Of a stretch of DNA of 64,000 nt, positions 33,817 through 41,250 are shown piece after piece (the stretch's first letter is position 1; each line of letters begins with the position of its first letter). Where the stretch lies: contig NZ_CP058670.1 in NCBI RefSeq assembly GCF_013414345.1, positions 1,922,001-1,986,000 of the forward strand, written 5' to 3'. This stretch comes from Microcella indica. Lineage in GTDB: Bacteria > Actinomycetota > Actinomycetes > Actinomycetales > Microbacteriaceae. The notes under the pieces are model-generated. The model did not search any database. It was not told the origin of the DNA and saw only the letters and a list, made by a program, of their open reading frames with translations. Both the position numbers and the translations under genes were made by a program.

Positions 33817-34464
33817 ATGACCCACCCCCCTGTCACCGACATCGACCAGATCCTCTCCGCTGCCGCCGACCTGATCATGCACGACGGCTACAGCGCGGTC
33901 ACGTTCCCGGCGCTCGCCGAGCGCTCCGGCGCCCCGCGCGACGAGATCGCGAGCCTCTTCGAGACCCCCAACGATGTTCTCGTGAGCATGCTGAACCGCG
34001 AGTTCAGCCTCATGTATGCGAGCATCGTCGACCACGCGGAGCGCGATCCTCGCGGCGGCCTGCTCTCGCGCATGTACACCTACATCCTGTCGTCGGTGTA
34101 CGAGCGTCCGCTCGCCCGCACCCTGTTCGTCATCGATCGGGATGCCCTGCACCAGATCATGCGCAACGCCAACGGCTTCGTCTACATACCCAATGTGGGC
34201 GTGCGCGCCGACCTCATCGAGAATCTGCAGAACGTGGGCATGGTGCGGCCGGATATCGACGCGCGCATGGTGTCGAGCGTGCTCTCGGTCTGCTCGGCCG
34301 GGCTCGCCATCACGGCACCGCACGACGACCTCGACACGACGATCCGCGCCATCGCCGACCTGCTGCACCGCTCTGTCGACGCCGACGTCGCCGACACCTC
34401 CCCCGGCAAGGGCGTGTTCTACGAGTGGGCGACGAGCCTCACGCTGCCCAAGTCGAGCAGCTGA
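33817..34464 (+). CDS. TetR-like regulator
   Basis: Protein of 215 residues with a TetR-type N-terminal helix-turn-helix: DQILSAAADLIMHDGYSAVTF, PALAERSGAPRDEIASLF and NDVLVSMLNREF at about 8-65. It is divergent at the turn (normally GVSxGTLYRHF), so it may be a degenerate or specialised member. The C-terminal half is helical. ATG at 33817 is the family start. It is followed 38 bp later by an aminotransferase gene on the same strand. The ligand is unknown. Confidence 0.75.
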   Translation: MTHPPVTDIDQILSAAADLIMHDGYSAVTFPALAERSGAPRDEIASLFETPNDVLVSMLNREFSLMYASIVDHAERDPRGGLLSRMYTYILSSVYERPLARTLFVIDRDALHQIMRNANGFVYIPNVGVRADLIENLQNVGMVRPDIDARMVSSVLSVCSAGLAITAPHDDLDTTIRAIADLLHRSVDADVADTSPGKGVFYEWATSLTLPKSSS

Positions 34465-34502
34465 CGCCGCGCCGGCTGGCGTCCGGTGATTACGGTGAAG
34501 TG

Positions 34503-35723
34503 ATGAGCACCCCACCGCCGTGGCTGCGCACCGTCGACGCGGCCGGTCTCGTCGACGCGGCCGGTCTCGTCGACGCGGCCGGCACGGTGCGCTCCACCAT
34601 CTTCGCCGAGATCTCCGCCCTCGCCACCGAGCACGGCGCCGTCAATCTGGGGCAGGGATTCCCCGACGAGGATGCTCCGCGCGAGGTGCTCGACGCGGCC
34701 ATCGAGGCGATCAACGCGGGAGTCAACCAGTACCCGCCGGGCCGGGGCATGCCCGTGCTGCGCCAGGCGATCGCCGAGCACCGCGAGCGCTTCTGGGGCG
34801 ACACGGTCGACCCTGACACCGAGGTGATCGCGACGACGGGGGCCACAGAGGGCATCGCCGTCGCCCTACTCGCCCTCGCAGGGGCTGGCGACGAAGTCGT
34901 GACCCTCGAGCCGTACTACGACTCCTACGCGGCCGTGATCGGCCTGAGCGGCGCCACGCACCGCACCATCCCGTTGCGCGGCGACGACTTCCAGCCGGAG
35001 CCTGCCGAGATCGACGCCGCCATCGGGCCCCGCACGCGGGTCGTGCTGCTCAACAACCCGCACAACCCGACCGGCTCGGTGATCCGCCCCGACCTGCTCG
35101 AGCGCATCGTCGCGCGCGCCGCCGCCCACGACGCCGTCATCGTGAGCGACGAGGTGTACGAGCATCTCGTGTACGACGACGCGCCGTTCACGCCGGCGGC
35201 GCTCATCCCGGGAGCGCGCGAGCGCACCCTGACCATCTCGAGCGCCGCGAAGACGTTCCGCGTCACCGGCTGGAAGATCGGCTGGATGACCGGCCCCGCC
35301 GACCTCATCGACCACGTGCTCGCCGTCAAGCAGTTCACGACCTACGTCAACGGGGCCCCCTTCCAGCCCGCCGTCGCGGTCGGCCTCGGCCTGCCCGACA
35401 GCTATTTCGACGAGCAGCGGCGCTCGCTGCAGTCTCGACGCGACCTGCTCAGCGACGGGCTTCGCGCCGCCGGCTTCCGCGTGAGCCCGTCGAGCGGCTC
35501 CTACTTCGTCGTCGCCGACGCTGCCCCGCTCGGCATCACCGACGGTGCCGTCGCCGCGCGCGAGCTCACGCTCGACCCTGGCGTCGCCTCGATTCCCCTG
35601 CAGGCCTTCGCTCCGCGCTCGAACGACCCCGTCGTGCGCTCCTCGCTGCGCTTCGCGTTCTGCCGCACCGAAGCCGCGATCGCCGACGCGAGCGAGCGGC
35701 TGCGCGCCTTCGCCGCCCGGTAG
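34503..35723 (+). CDS. Class I/II PLP-dependent aminotransferase
   Basis: Aspartate-aminotransferase-fold enzyme of 406 residues. It has NLGQGFPD, NNPHNPTGSV, SDEVYEHL and the PLP lysine K250 in SSAAKTFRVTGWKIGW. The family includes kynurenine/glutamine aminotransferases (KAT/YbdL) and succinyldiaminopimelate aminotransferases, and the sequence resembles the former. ATG at 34503 was used. The N-terminus encodes VDAAGLVDAAGLVDAAG from an 18-bp tandem repeat (34533-34582). It faces a C-N hydrolase gene that could act as omega-amidase on the oxo-acid products. Confidence 0.85.
   Translation: MSTPPPWLRTVDAAGLVDAAGLVDAAGTVRSTIFAEISALATEHGAVNLGQGFPDEDAPREVLDAAIEAINAGVNQYPPGRGMPVLRQAIAEHRERFWGDTVDPDTEVIATTGATEGIAVALLALAGAGDEVVTLEPYYDSYAAVIGLSGATHRTIPLRGDDFQPEPAEIDAAIGPRTRVVLLNNPHNPTGSVIRPDLLERIVARAAAHDAVIVSDEVYEHLVYDDAPFTPAALIPGARERTLTISSAAKTFRVTGWKIGWMTGPADLIDHVLAVKQFTTYVNGAPFQPAVAVGLGLPDSYFDEQRRSLQSRRDLLSDGLRAAGFRVSPSSGSYFVVADAAPLGITDGAVAARELTLDPGVASIPLQAFAPRSNDPVVRSSLRFAFCRTEAAIADASERLRAFAAR
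34533..34582 (+). repeat. 18-bp tandem repeat, 2.8 copies, inside the aminotransferase
   Basis: GTCGACGCGGCCGGTCTC occurs perfectly at 34533-34550 and 34551-34568 and in part at 34569-34582, encoding VDAAGL-VDAAGL-VDAAG. The in-frame unit of six codons allows length change by slippage without frameshift. Confidence 0.85.
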
Positions 35724-35733
35724 CGGTCGATCG

Positions 35734-36540
35734 TCAGAGCGGTGCGACCCCGAACCGGCGCAGCTGCAGGGCGGGGTTGATGCGGCGCACCTCGTCGAGG
35801 TGGGCCCGATCGGGCGTGGCGACCGCGACATCCACCTCGTCGTCGAGGTAGGCGAGCTGCGCGCCCAGCGGGTCGACGATGAGGCTCGCCCCCGCCCCGA
35901 TGGGCGGCGGGTGGTCAGCGCCGGCGAGGTACACGGTGTTCTCGATCGCCCGCGCCGCGGCGAGCGTCACCCACGCGTGCCTCTTGCCCGGGCCGGCAAC
36001 CCACTCCGCGGGCACGAGCACGAGATCGGCGCCCGCGTCGGCGAGACGACGCGTCACCTCCGGGAATCGCAGGTCGTAGCAGGTCTGGATGCCCACCCGC
36101 AGCCCCGCGAACTCGAACAGCTGCGGCTCGCCGATCTCGCCGGGCTCGACCCACCGCGACTCCTGGGCCCCGAACGCGTCATACAGGTGCAGCTTGGGCG
36201 AGGTCGCGAGCAGCGCGCCATCGGTGCCGACGGCGACGATCGTGTTGCGGCACTTCTCGGGCTGCGACGACTGCTCCAGGAGCCCCGCCACGATGATGAC
36301 CTCGAGCTCCGCGGCGATCGCCGAGAGCGCCGAGACGAAGGGACCGTCGAGCGGCTCGGCGTTCGCGACCCACCCCTCGTCAGGCCGGGGCGTGAAGTAG
36401 GCCGAGTACTCGGGAAACACGACGAGCCCCGCGCCCAGATCGACGGCTTTCTGGGCGAGCTCGCGCAGCTCGGCGAGGTTCACGTCCCGGTCGGCTCCCG
36501 GGCCCCACTGGGCGACGGCGACGGCGGTGCGAGTGCTCAT
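35734..36540 (-). CDS. Carbon-nitrogen hydrolase (Nit/omega-amidase type)
   Basis: Nitrilase-fold amidohydrolase of 268 residues with the Glu-Lys-Cys triad: E44 in VVFPEYS, K116 in SPKLHLYDAFG and C154 in IQTCYDLRFPE. CYDLRFPE and KLHLYD are hallmarks of the Nit1/omega-amidase branch, which hydrolyses alpha-keto acid amides or deaminated glutathione. It converges with the aminotransferase gene 10 bp away, which fits an aminotransferase/omega-amidase pair. ATG at 36540. Confidence 0.88.
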   Translation of the reverse strand: MSTRTAVAVAQWGPGADRDVNLAELRELAQKAVDLGAGLVVFPEYSAYFTPRPDEGWVANAEPLDGPFVSALSAIAAELEVIIVAGLLEQSSQPEKCRNTIVAVGTDGALLATSPKLHLYDAFGAQESRWVEPGEIGEPQLFEFAGLRVGIQTCYDLRFPEVTRRLADAGADLVLVPAEWVAGPGKRHAWVTLAAARAIENTVYLAGADHPPPIGAGASLIVDPLGAQLAYLDDEVDVAVATPDRAHLDEVRRINPALQLRRFGVAPL

Positions 36541-36593
36541 GCGACCAGCCTACGACCAGCCCTTCGCCGGGAGGCAGTGCCAGACTGTGCGCC

Positions 36594-37103
36594 ATGCGCG
36601 ACCCCTCCGCTCCCCCCGCCAGCACCGCCCCGACCGACCCGGTCACCCCGCGACCGTCCGGTGCGTCCTGGCCGCAGCGCCTCGCGCGCTGGCTGCTCGG
36701 CGCCGCACTGCTGCTCGCCGGGCTCAGCCACCTCACCGTCGGCCGCGAGGAGTTCCTCGCGCAGGTGCCGCCGTGGCTGCCTCTCGACGGCGACATCGTG
36801 GTCGTCGCGTCCGGCATCGTCGAGATCGCCCTCGGCCTCGCGCTCCTGGCGCTCGGCCGGTGGCGCGTGCCCGTCGGCTGGCTCGTCGCCCTGTTCTTCC
36901 TCGCCATCTTCCCCGGCAACATCGCGCAGTTCACCGAGGGCCGCGACGGATTCGGCCTCACGAACGACGTGGCCAGGGGCATCCGGCTGCTGTTCCAACC
37001 TCTCCTCGTGGCGTGGGCACTGTGGTCGACGGGAGCCTGGGCTGCCTACCGCTCGTGGCGCGCTGGTCGCCGCCGCGACCCCTCTGGCACGATGAGGGGA
37101 TGA
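36594..37103 (+). CDS. DoxX-like small membrane protein
   Basis: Protein of 169 residues with a Pro/Ser-rich start and four predicted helices (about 30-48, 65-84, 91-105, 123-145). The LLLAGLSHLTVGREEF and GIVEIALGLALLAL segments match the DoxX/DUF4267-like membrane family. Function unknown. ATG at 36594. Its stop overlaps the ribokinase start by 4 bp (ATGA), so the two are co-transcribed; divergent from the C-N hydrolase. Confidence 0.75.
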   Translation: MRDPSAPPASTAPTDPVTPRPSGASWPQRLARWLLGAALLLAGLSHLTVGREEFLAQVPPWLPLDGDIVVVASGIVEIALGLALLALGRWRVPVGWLVALFFLAIFPGNIAQFTEGRDGFGLTNDVARGIRLLFQPLLVAWALWSTGAWAAYRSWRAGRRRDPSGTMRG

Positions 37104-38062
37104 CCGCGACCCTCATCGTTCTCGGCTCGGCGAACACCGACTTCACGGTGCTCGTGGAGCGCCACCCGCAGCCCGGCGAGACCCTCATGGGGGGTGACCT
37201 CGTCACGGCGACGGGCGGCAAGGGCGCCAACCAGGCTCTCGCCGCCGCACGATCGGGTGCTCTGCCCGTCTTCCTCGGTGCGGTCGGCGCTGATGCGAAC
37301 GGTCACGCCATGCTCGACGCCCTCGGCTCGGGCGGCGTCGACGTCTCCCGCACGCTCACCCTCGAGGATGCGCCCACCGGTGTGGCGCTCATCACCGTCT
37401 CGCGCGACGGCGAGAACACCATCGTCGTGGCGCCCGGCGCCAACGGCCGGCTGAGCGTCGAGGCGATCGCGCCGATCGTGCGCGAGCTCGCGGGCCCCCG
37501 CACCGTCCTGCTGGCCCAGCTCGAGATTCCCCTCGACGTCGTGATCGCCGCGGCCGACGCGGTCGACGCGGCGGGCGGTCGCGTGGTGCTCAACCTCTCC
37601 CCCAGCAGGCGAATTCCGGATGCTCTGCTCGCCCTGTGCGATCCGCTCGTCGTGAACGAGTCAGAGGCGCACGACCTCAGCGGGCTGACCGTCGACTCCG
37701 TCGACGACGCGACCGCTGCCGCCACCGCGCTGCTCGACCGCTGCCGCAGCGTCATCATCACCCTCGGCGGGGACGGCGCCGTGTTCGCGAGCCCCACCGG
37801 TGCGGGTCATCTGCCCGCACCGCGCGTGACCGTCGTCGACACGACGGGGGCCGGTGACGCCTTCGTGGGCGCCGTCTGCGCGGAGCTCGCCGAGGGCGAG
37901 TCCCTCGAGGCCGCGGTCGAGCGCGGCGTCGCGGCGGGCGCCGCGGCCGTGCAGTGGCTCGGCGCTCAGCCGCCGCGCAGGTGCGGCTCTCGCGCTGACG
38001 CGCGGCGGTCGCGCAGAGCGAGGGCGAGCACGACGACGGCGGGCCACAGCGACTCGAGGTAG
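37100..38062 (+). CDS. Ribokinase-like PfkB carbohydrate kinase
   Basis: PfkB-family sugar kinase that phosphorylates ribose or a similar sugar or nucleoside. GSANTDFTVLVERHPQPGET and GGKGANQALAAARSG form the substrate site; VVDTTGAGDAFVGA is the ATP/anion-hole motif with catalytic Asp. ATG at 37100 overlaps the DoxX-like stop. The family normally ends near WLGAQPP (about residue 290); here an Arg/Thr-rich tail of about 30 residues runs 97 bp into the opposite-strand DUF998 gene, which suggests the stop was lost or shifted. Confidence 0.88.
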   Translation: MTATLIVLGSANTDFTVLVERHPQPGETLMGGDLVTATGGKGANQALAAARSGALPVFLGAVGADANGHAMLDALGSGGVDVSRTLTLEDAPTGVALITVSRDGENTIVVAPGANGRLSVEAIAPIVRELAGPRTVLLAQLEIPLDVVIAAADAVDAAGGRVVLNLSPSRRIPDALLALCDPLVVNESEAHDLSGLTVDSVDDATAAATALLDRCRSVIITLGGDGAVFASPTGAGHLPAPRVTVVDTTGAGDAFVGAVCAELAEGESLEAAVERGVAAGAAAVQWLGAQPPRRCGSRADARRSRRARASTTTAGHSDSR

Positions 38063-38613
38063 GCGGCGATCCGTTCGGCGAGACCGATGAGAGCCGGGTC
38101 GGGCGACGCCTCGATCCACGCGAACGCCACGCAGGCGGCGCCGACCGCGAGGGTGCTCAAGGTCGCCCCGACCGGGCGCACGAGCCACGGGTACCGGCGT
38201 GAGAGGCGCATGCTCAGCACGGGCCACAGGGCCAGCAGCACGAACCCGGCCATGGCCGAGTAGCGGTGCTCGGGGCTCGACTCGCCGACCGCGGGCAGCG
38301 GGAACGCCGCGACCGCGAAGAGCGCGACGCCCGCGAGCGCCAGGGCGGCGCGGCCGGGCCACGCGAGGCCTCGCGCGAACGCCGCGGTGACGAGGTGGCA
38401 CGCGCCGGTCAGCACAAACATGAGGGTCATGAAGACCCGCGTGGGGGCATCCCCCGCCGCCAGCTCACTGATGGTCATCGCGACCGGATCGAATCCCGGC
38501 CAGGACAGCTCGGCGACGATCGTGCCGCCGATGAAGAACACCGGGGCGAGGAGCGACGAGACGAGCGCGGGCCGGCTCACCAGTCGACGGTCGGGTCGCG
38601 TCGTGTCTGTCAC
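37966..38613 (-). CDS. DUF998 family membrane protein
   Basis: Integral membrane protein of 215 residues with six predicted helices, matching DUF998: PVFFIGGTIVAELSWPGFDP and an MTISELAAGDAP segment, then MLMFVLTGA-like helices. No known function. The GTG at 38613 has GGTGAGAAC upstream and is preferred to an earlier ATG at 38634. Its 3' end lies antisense to the ribokinase tail. Confidence 0.75.
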   Translation of the reverse strand: MTDTTRPDRRLVSRPALVSSLLAPVFFIGGTIVAELSWPGFDPVAMTISELAAGDAPTRVFMTLMFVLTGACHLVTAAFARGLAWPGRAALALAGVALFAVAAFPLPAVGESSPEHRYSAMAGFVLLALWPVLSMRLSRRYPWLVRPVGATLSTLAVGAACVAFAWIEASPDPALIGLAERIAAYLESLWPAVVVLALALRDRRASAREPHLRGG

Positions 38614-38709
38614 GTTCTCACCGTAGCGGGACACGGCTGGGTCGGCGCCTGCTGGCGTCTGCGCCTGCTAGCGTCAGCCCCGAACCCGCCCGGCCCGAAG
38701 GAGCGCACC

Positions 38710-39513
38710 ATGGCGAAGAAGACCTACACCCCCGACCAGCAGATCGACCGGCTGCGGGTCTACAACCTCGTCGCCGGCAGTCTGCACCTGCTGCAGGCGA
38801 TCGGCTTCGCGATCGTGCTCACGATGCTCAGCACGCAGGTGCTGTTCGCCGTCACCGCCGACTACCTCGCCGGCCCTCCCGGCGTGCCTCTGCCGCCGGA
38901 GCGCGTGACCCTGTTCGAGGTGAACATCGGCATCGGCGTCGTGGCGTTCCTCGCCCTGAGCGCCTTCTTCCACTTCCTCATCTCGAGCCCGTGGTTCTTC
39001 GGCCGCTACAAGAGCGGGCTTCTCGCGAACCGCAACTACTTCCGCTGGGCGGAGTACTCGCTCAGCTCGTCGATCATGATCTGGCTCATCCTCGCCATCA
39101 ACGGCGTGACCGACATCGGTGCCCTGTTCGCGGTCTTCGCCGTCAACGCAGCGATGATCCTGTTCGGCGCATTGCAGGAGAAGTACGAGCAGCCCGGCTC
39201 CGGCGGCATGCTTCCCTTCATCTTCGGCTCGATGGTCGGCATCGTGCCGTGGATCCTGGTGCTCATCTACTTCCTGCGCCCCGGCAGTGAGAGCGAGGTC
39301 GCCGCCCCCGACTTCGTCGTCGGCATCGTCATCTCGCTCTTCGTGTTCTTCAACACCTTCGCCGTCAACCAGTGGCTGCAGTACAAGCAAGTCGGCAAGT
39401 GGAAGAGCTACCTGCAGGGCGAGCGCACGTACATCACGCTCAGCCTCGTGGCCAAGACGGCTCTTGCGTGGCAGGTGTTCTCCGGCGCGATCATTCCCGC
39501 GATCGCGAGCTGA
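38710..39513 (+). CDS. Heliorhodopsin
   Basis: Seven-helix retinal protein of 267 residues, a light sensor-like rhodopsin family with inverted membrane topology. I recognise it from the close match to known heliorhodopsins: RWAEYSLSSSIMIWLI with Glu115 as the counterion, ILFGALQEKYEQP, GIVPWI, and the helix-7 motif SLVAKTALAWQVFSG with the retinal-binding Lys249. His26 and His88 match the internal histidines. ATG at 38710 follows AAGGAG. It is an isolated gene; no carotenoid oxygenase (blh) or carotene genes are in the window, so retinal supply is encoded elsewhere. Confidence 0.95.
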   Translation: MAKKTYTPDQQIDRLRVYNLVAGSLHLLQAIGFAIVLTMLSTQVLFAVTADYLAGPPGVPLPPERVTLFEVNIGIGVVAFLALSAFFHFLISSPWFFGRYKSGLLANRNYFRWAEYSLSSSIMIWLILAINGVTDIGALFAVFAVNAAMILFGALQEKYEQPGSGGMLPFIFGSMVGIVPWILVLIYFLRPGSESEVAAPDFVVGIVISLFVFFNTFAVNQWLQYKQVGKWKSYLQGERTYITLSLVAKTALAWQVFSGAIIPAIAS

Positions 39514-39543
39514 GGGCCGCGGGGCGGTCGCAGACACAGAGGT

Positions 39544-39586
39544 GGCCGATGTTCAGCCAGAACCCGAATCCGTCTGAACATCGGCC
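39544..39586 (+). terminator. Hairpin downstream of the heliorhodopsin gene
   Basis: GGCCGATGTTCAG (39544-39556) and CTGAACATCGGCC (39574-39586) pair perfectly over 13 bp with a 17-nt loop, 30 bp after the stop. No T-run follows. It is the only structure in the 161-bp gap before the convergent PAP2 gene, so a terminator for both strands is likely. Confidence 0.6.
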
Positions 39587-39674
39587 GGCCGGGGTGCTGG
39601 CGACACATGATCCTGAAGGGGGGCGTCGACAGCGGAGGCGGGCCCTCGTTCCCCGGCCCTCCTATCGTGGCGGA

Positions 39675-40967
39675 TCAGGCGATCTCCGGGGGCTCACGCC
39701 ACGCGCGCGTGTGCGCATTGCGAATGCTGACCGCCCGTTCCCGTCCGCTCCCGGGCCCCGGCCCCGGTCCCGGGCGGATGACGCGCCAGCACGCGGCAAG
39801 CCACACCACGGCGAACACGACGCTCGCGAGCGTGTCCGTGGCGAAGTGCAAGCCCCAGTACAGGCGGGCCAGCACGACGCCGGCGACGAGCAGCACGGCG
39901 ACGGGGACCACCGCGTACCGCCATCGGCTGCGCGACCACGCGAGGACGAGAAGAGCGATCGCGCCGTAGGTGACCACGGTCGCGGCCACGTGGCCTGAGG
40001 GGTAGCTGGAGGTCGGCGGCACCATCATCGACAGGTGGTCGACCTCGGGCCGCGCGCGGCCCACGAGCGCGCCCGCGACGAGGTAGACCGCGGTCTCCCC
40101 CACGACGGCGGTGACGAGAAGCACCGCAGGAGCGCGCCTCCGCGTCAGGGCGAGAGCGATCGGCACTGCGGCAAGCTGCACCGCGATGATGCCGGGCGTG
40201 TTGCCGGCAGCATCGAGCACCGTCGCGAGCGCGGAGAGGCCGTCAGAGCGGATGCTCACGAACCAGTCGATGATGCGGTCATCGACCTCCTGCACGGCGG
40301 CGGAGGGAACGATGACGAAGCTGCCGATCGCGGCCACCGTGCCCGCGAGGAGCACGAGGACGGCACCGAGCGCCGCGACTGCGCGCGCCAGGGACGGCGA
40401 GGGGCTGCCGCGCTCGGGCGCCAGGCGGAGGCGGTCGCTGTGCCCGACCGCCATCGTGAGCCAGCCAGCTGCGTGCGCTCCCGACTGATCCGACACCCAC
40501 CGCCGCGACAGGAGGCCGACCGTCCCGGCCCAGAGCACTCCGATCGCCCCCGCGGAGAGCACGACCGCGAGTGACGCCGACCCCGACGCGACCGCGGCGG
40601 TTCCGAACCCGACGACGAGCAGCGCAGTCCCCAGCACCCACCACCTCTTCGCCGGAAGGACGGGCTGGAACACCATGAGAAGGAGGGCCGAGGTCACCGT
40701 GAGGCCGAGCACGTCGTCGAAGAATGCCAGGTTCATGCCGCCCTCGCCGGTCGACAGCCACACGGCCACGAGGAGCGGCACGACCGCGGCGAGGAGAGCG
40801 CCGCCGAGGCCACCGAGCGCGAGGACGACCGCCGCCCTCGGCAGTCGACGCACGAGCAGGAAGACCACGGTGGCGGGCAGAAGGGCCCAGCCGGCCTGTC
40901 GCCCGATGTCGGCGACGAACGCGAACCCGCCGAGCACCCCCGCCAGGACATCGGTCAGCACCCCCAT
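39675..40967 (-). CDS. PAP2-family phosphatase with membrane N-terminal domain
   Basis: Polytopic protein of 430 residues. The C-terminal part has the PAP2 acid-phosphatase signature in three pieces: GRARPEVDH, YPSGHVAATV and ARLYWGLHFATD, with the catalytic His residues. The N-terminal 200 residues add about six further helices, a longer layout than simple PAP2 enzymes. It probably dephosphorylates undecaprenyl pyrophosphate or phosphatidic acid at the membrane. A GPGPGPGSGRE stretch marks the cytoplasmic tail. ATG at 40967. Confidence 0.85.
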   Translation of the reverse strand: MGVLTDVLAGVLGGFAFVADIGRQAGWALLPATVVFLLVRRLPRAAVVLALGGLGGALLAAVVPLLVAVWLSTGEGGMNLAFFDDVLGLTVTSALLLMVFQPVLPAKRWWVLGTALLVVGFGTAAVASGSASLAVVLSAGAIGVLWAGTVGLLSRRWVSDQSGAHAAGWLTMAVGHSDRLRLAPERGSPSPSLARAVAALGAVLVLLAGTVAAIGSFVIVPSAAVQEVDDRIIDWFVSIRSDGLSALATVLDAAGNTPGIIAVQLAAVPIALALTRRRAPAVLLVTAVVGETAVYLVAGALVGRARPEVDHLSMMVPPTSSYPSGHVAATVVTYGAIALLVLAWSRSRWRYAVVPVAVLLVAGVVLARLYWGLHFATDTLASVVFAVVWLAACWRVIRPGPGPGPGSGRERAVSIRNAHTRAWREPPEIA

Positions 40968-41037
40968 GTCGTGAACCTTCCCGGCCGCCGGGCGCGTCAG
41001 GCTCGTCGCGGTGGTTCAGAGCACCACGCACAAGCAC

Positions 41038-41069
41038 GAAGCCCCCGAACCAGACGATTCGGGGGCTTC
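41038..41069 (-). terminator. Terminator of the initiator tRNA gene
   Basis: GAAGCCCCCGAA (41038-41049) and TTCGGGGGCTTC (41058-41069) form a perfect 12-bp stem with an 8-nt loop, about 25 nt past the 3' end of the tRNA gene on the minus strand. Confidence 0.8.
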
Positions 41070-41094
41070 CACCGTCCTTCGTGGAGGACGACCG

Positions 41095-41168
41095 TTGCGG
41101 GGGCAGGATTTGAACCTACGACCTCTGGGTTATGAGCCCAGCGAGCTACCGAACTGCTCCACCCCGCG
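41095..41168 (-). tRNA. Initiator tRNA-fMet (CAT anticodon)
   Basis: A 74-nt tRNA gene without encoded CCA. The minus-strand product starts CGCGGGG and ends CCCCGCAA, giving the C1-A72 mismatch that marks initiator tRNAs. The anticodon loop reads CTCATAA between stems GGG and CCC, the three G-C pairs required for initiation. The T-arm GGTTCAAATCC is standard. A promoter and terminator flank it, so it is a stand-alone gene. Confidence 0.97.
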
Positions 41169-41179
41169 GCGAAGCCCCC

Positions 41180-41208
41180 AGTCTAGCAGTCGCCCCCGGC
41201 GCGGTCGA
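41180..41208 (-). promoter_or_regulatory. Promoter of the initiator tRNA gene
   Basis: On the minus strand TCGACC (41208-41203) acts as -35, with a 17-bp spacer and -10 TAGACT (41185-41180), placing the start about 5 nt before the mature 5' end. The hexamers match 4 and 5 of 6 consensus positions. The remaining sequence to 41250 holds nothing else. Confidence 0.65.
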
Positions 41209-41250
41209 ATCGAGCCCGGCATCATCGCGTGCCCTCCCCGACCGGGCGGC

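Noticed and set aside
34533-34582. Short tandem repeat considered as a CRISPR fragment
   Set aside because: The units are directly contiguous with no spacers and are in frame in a coding region; no CRISPR array or cas gene was seen in the window.
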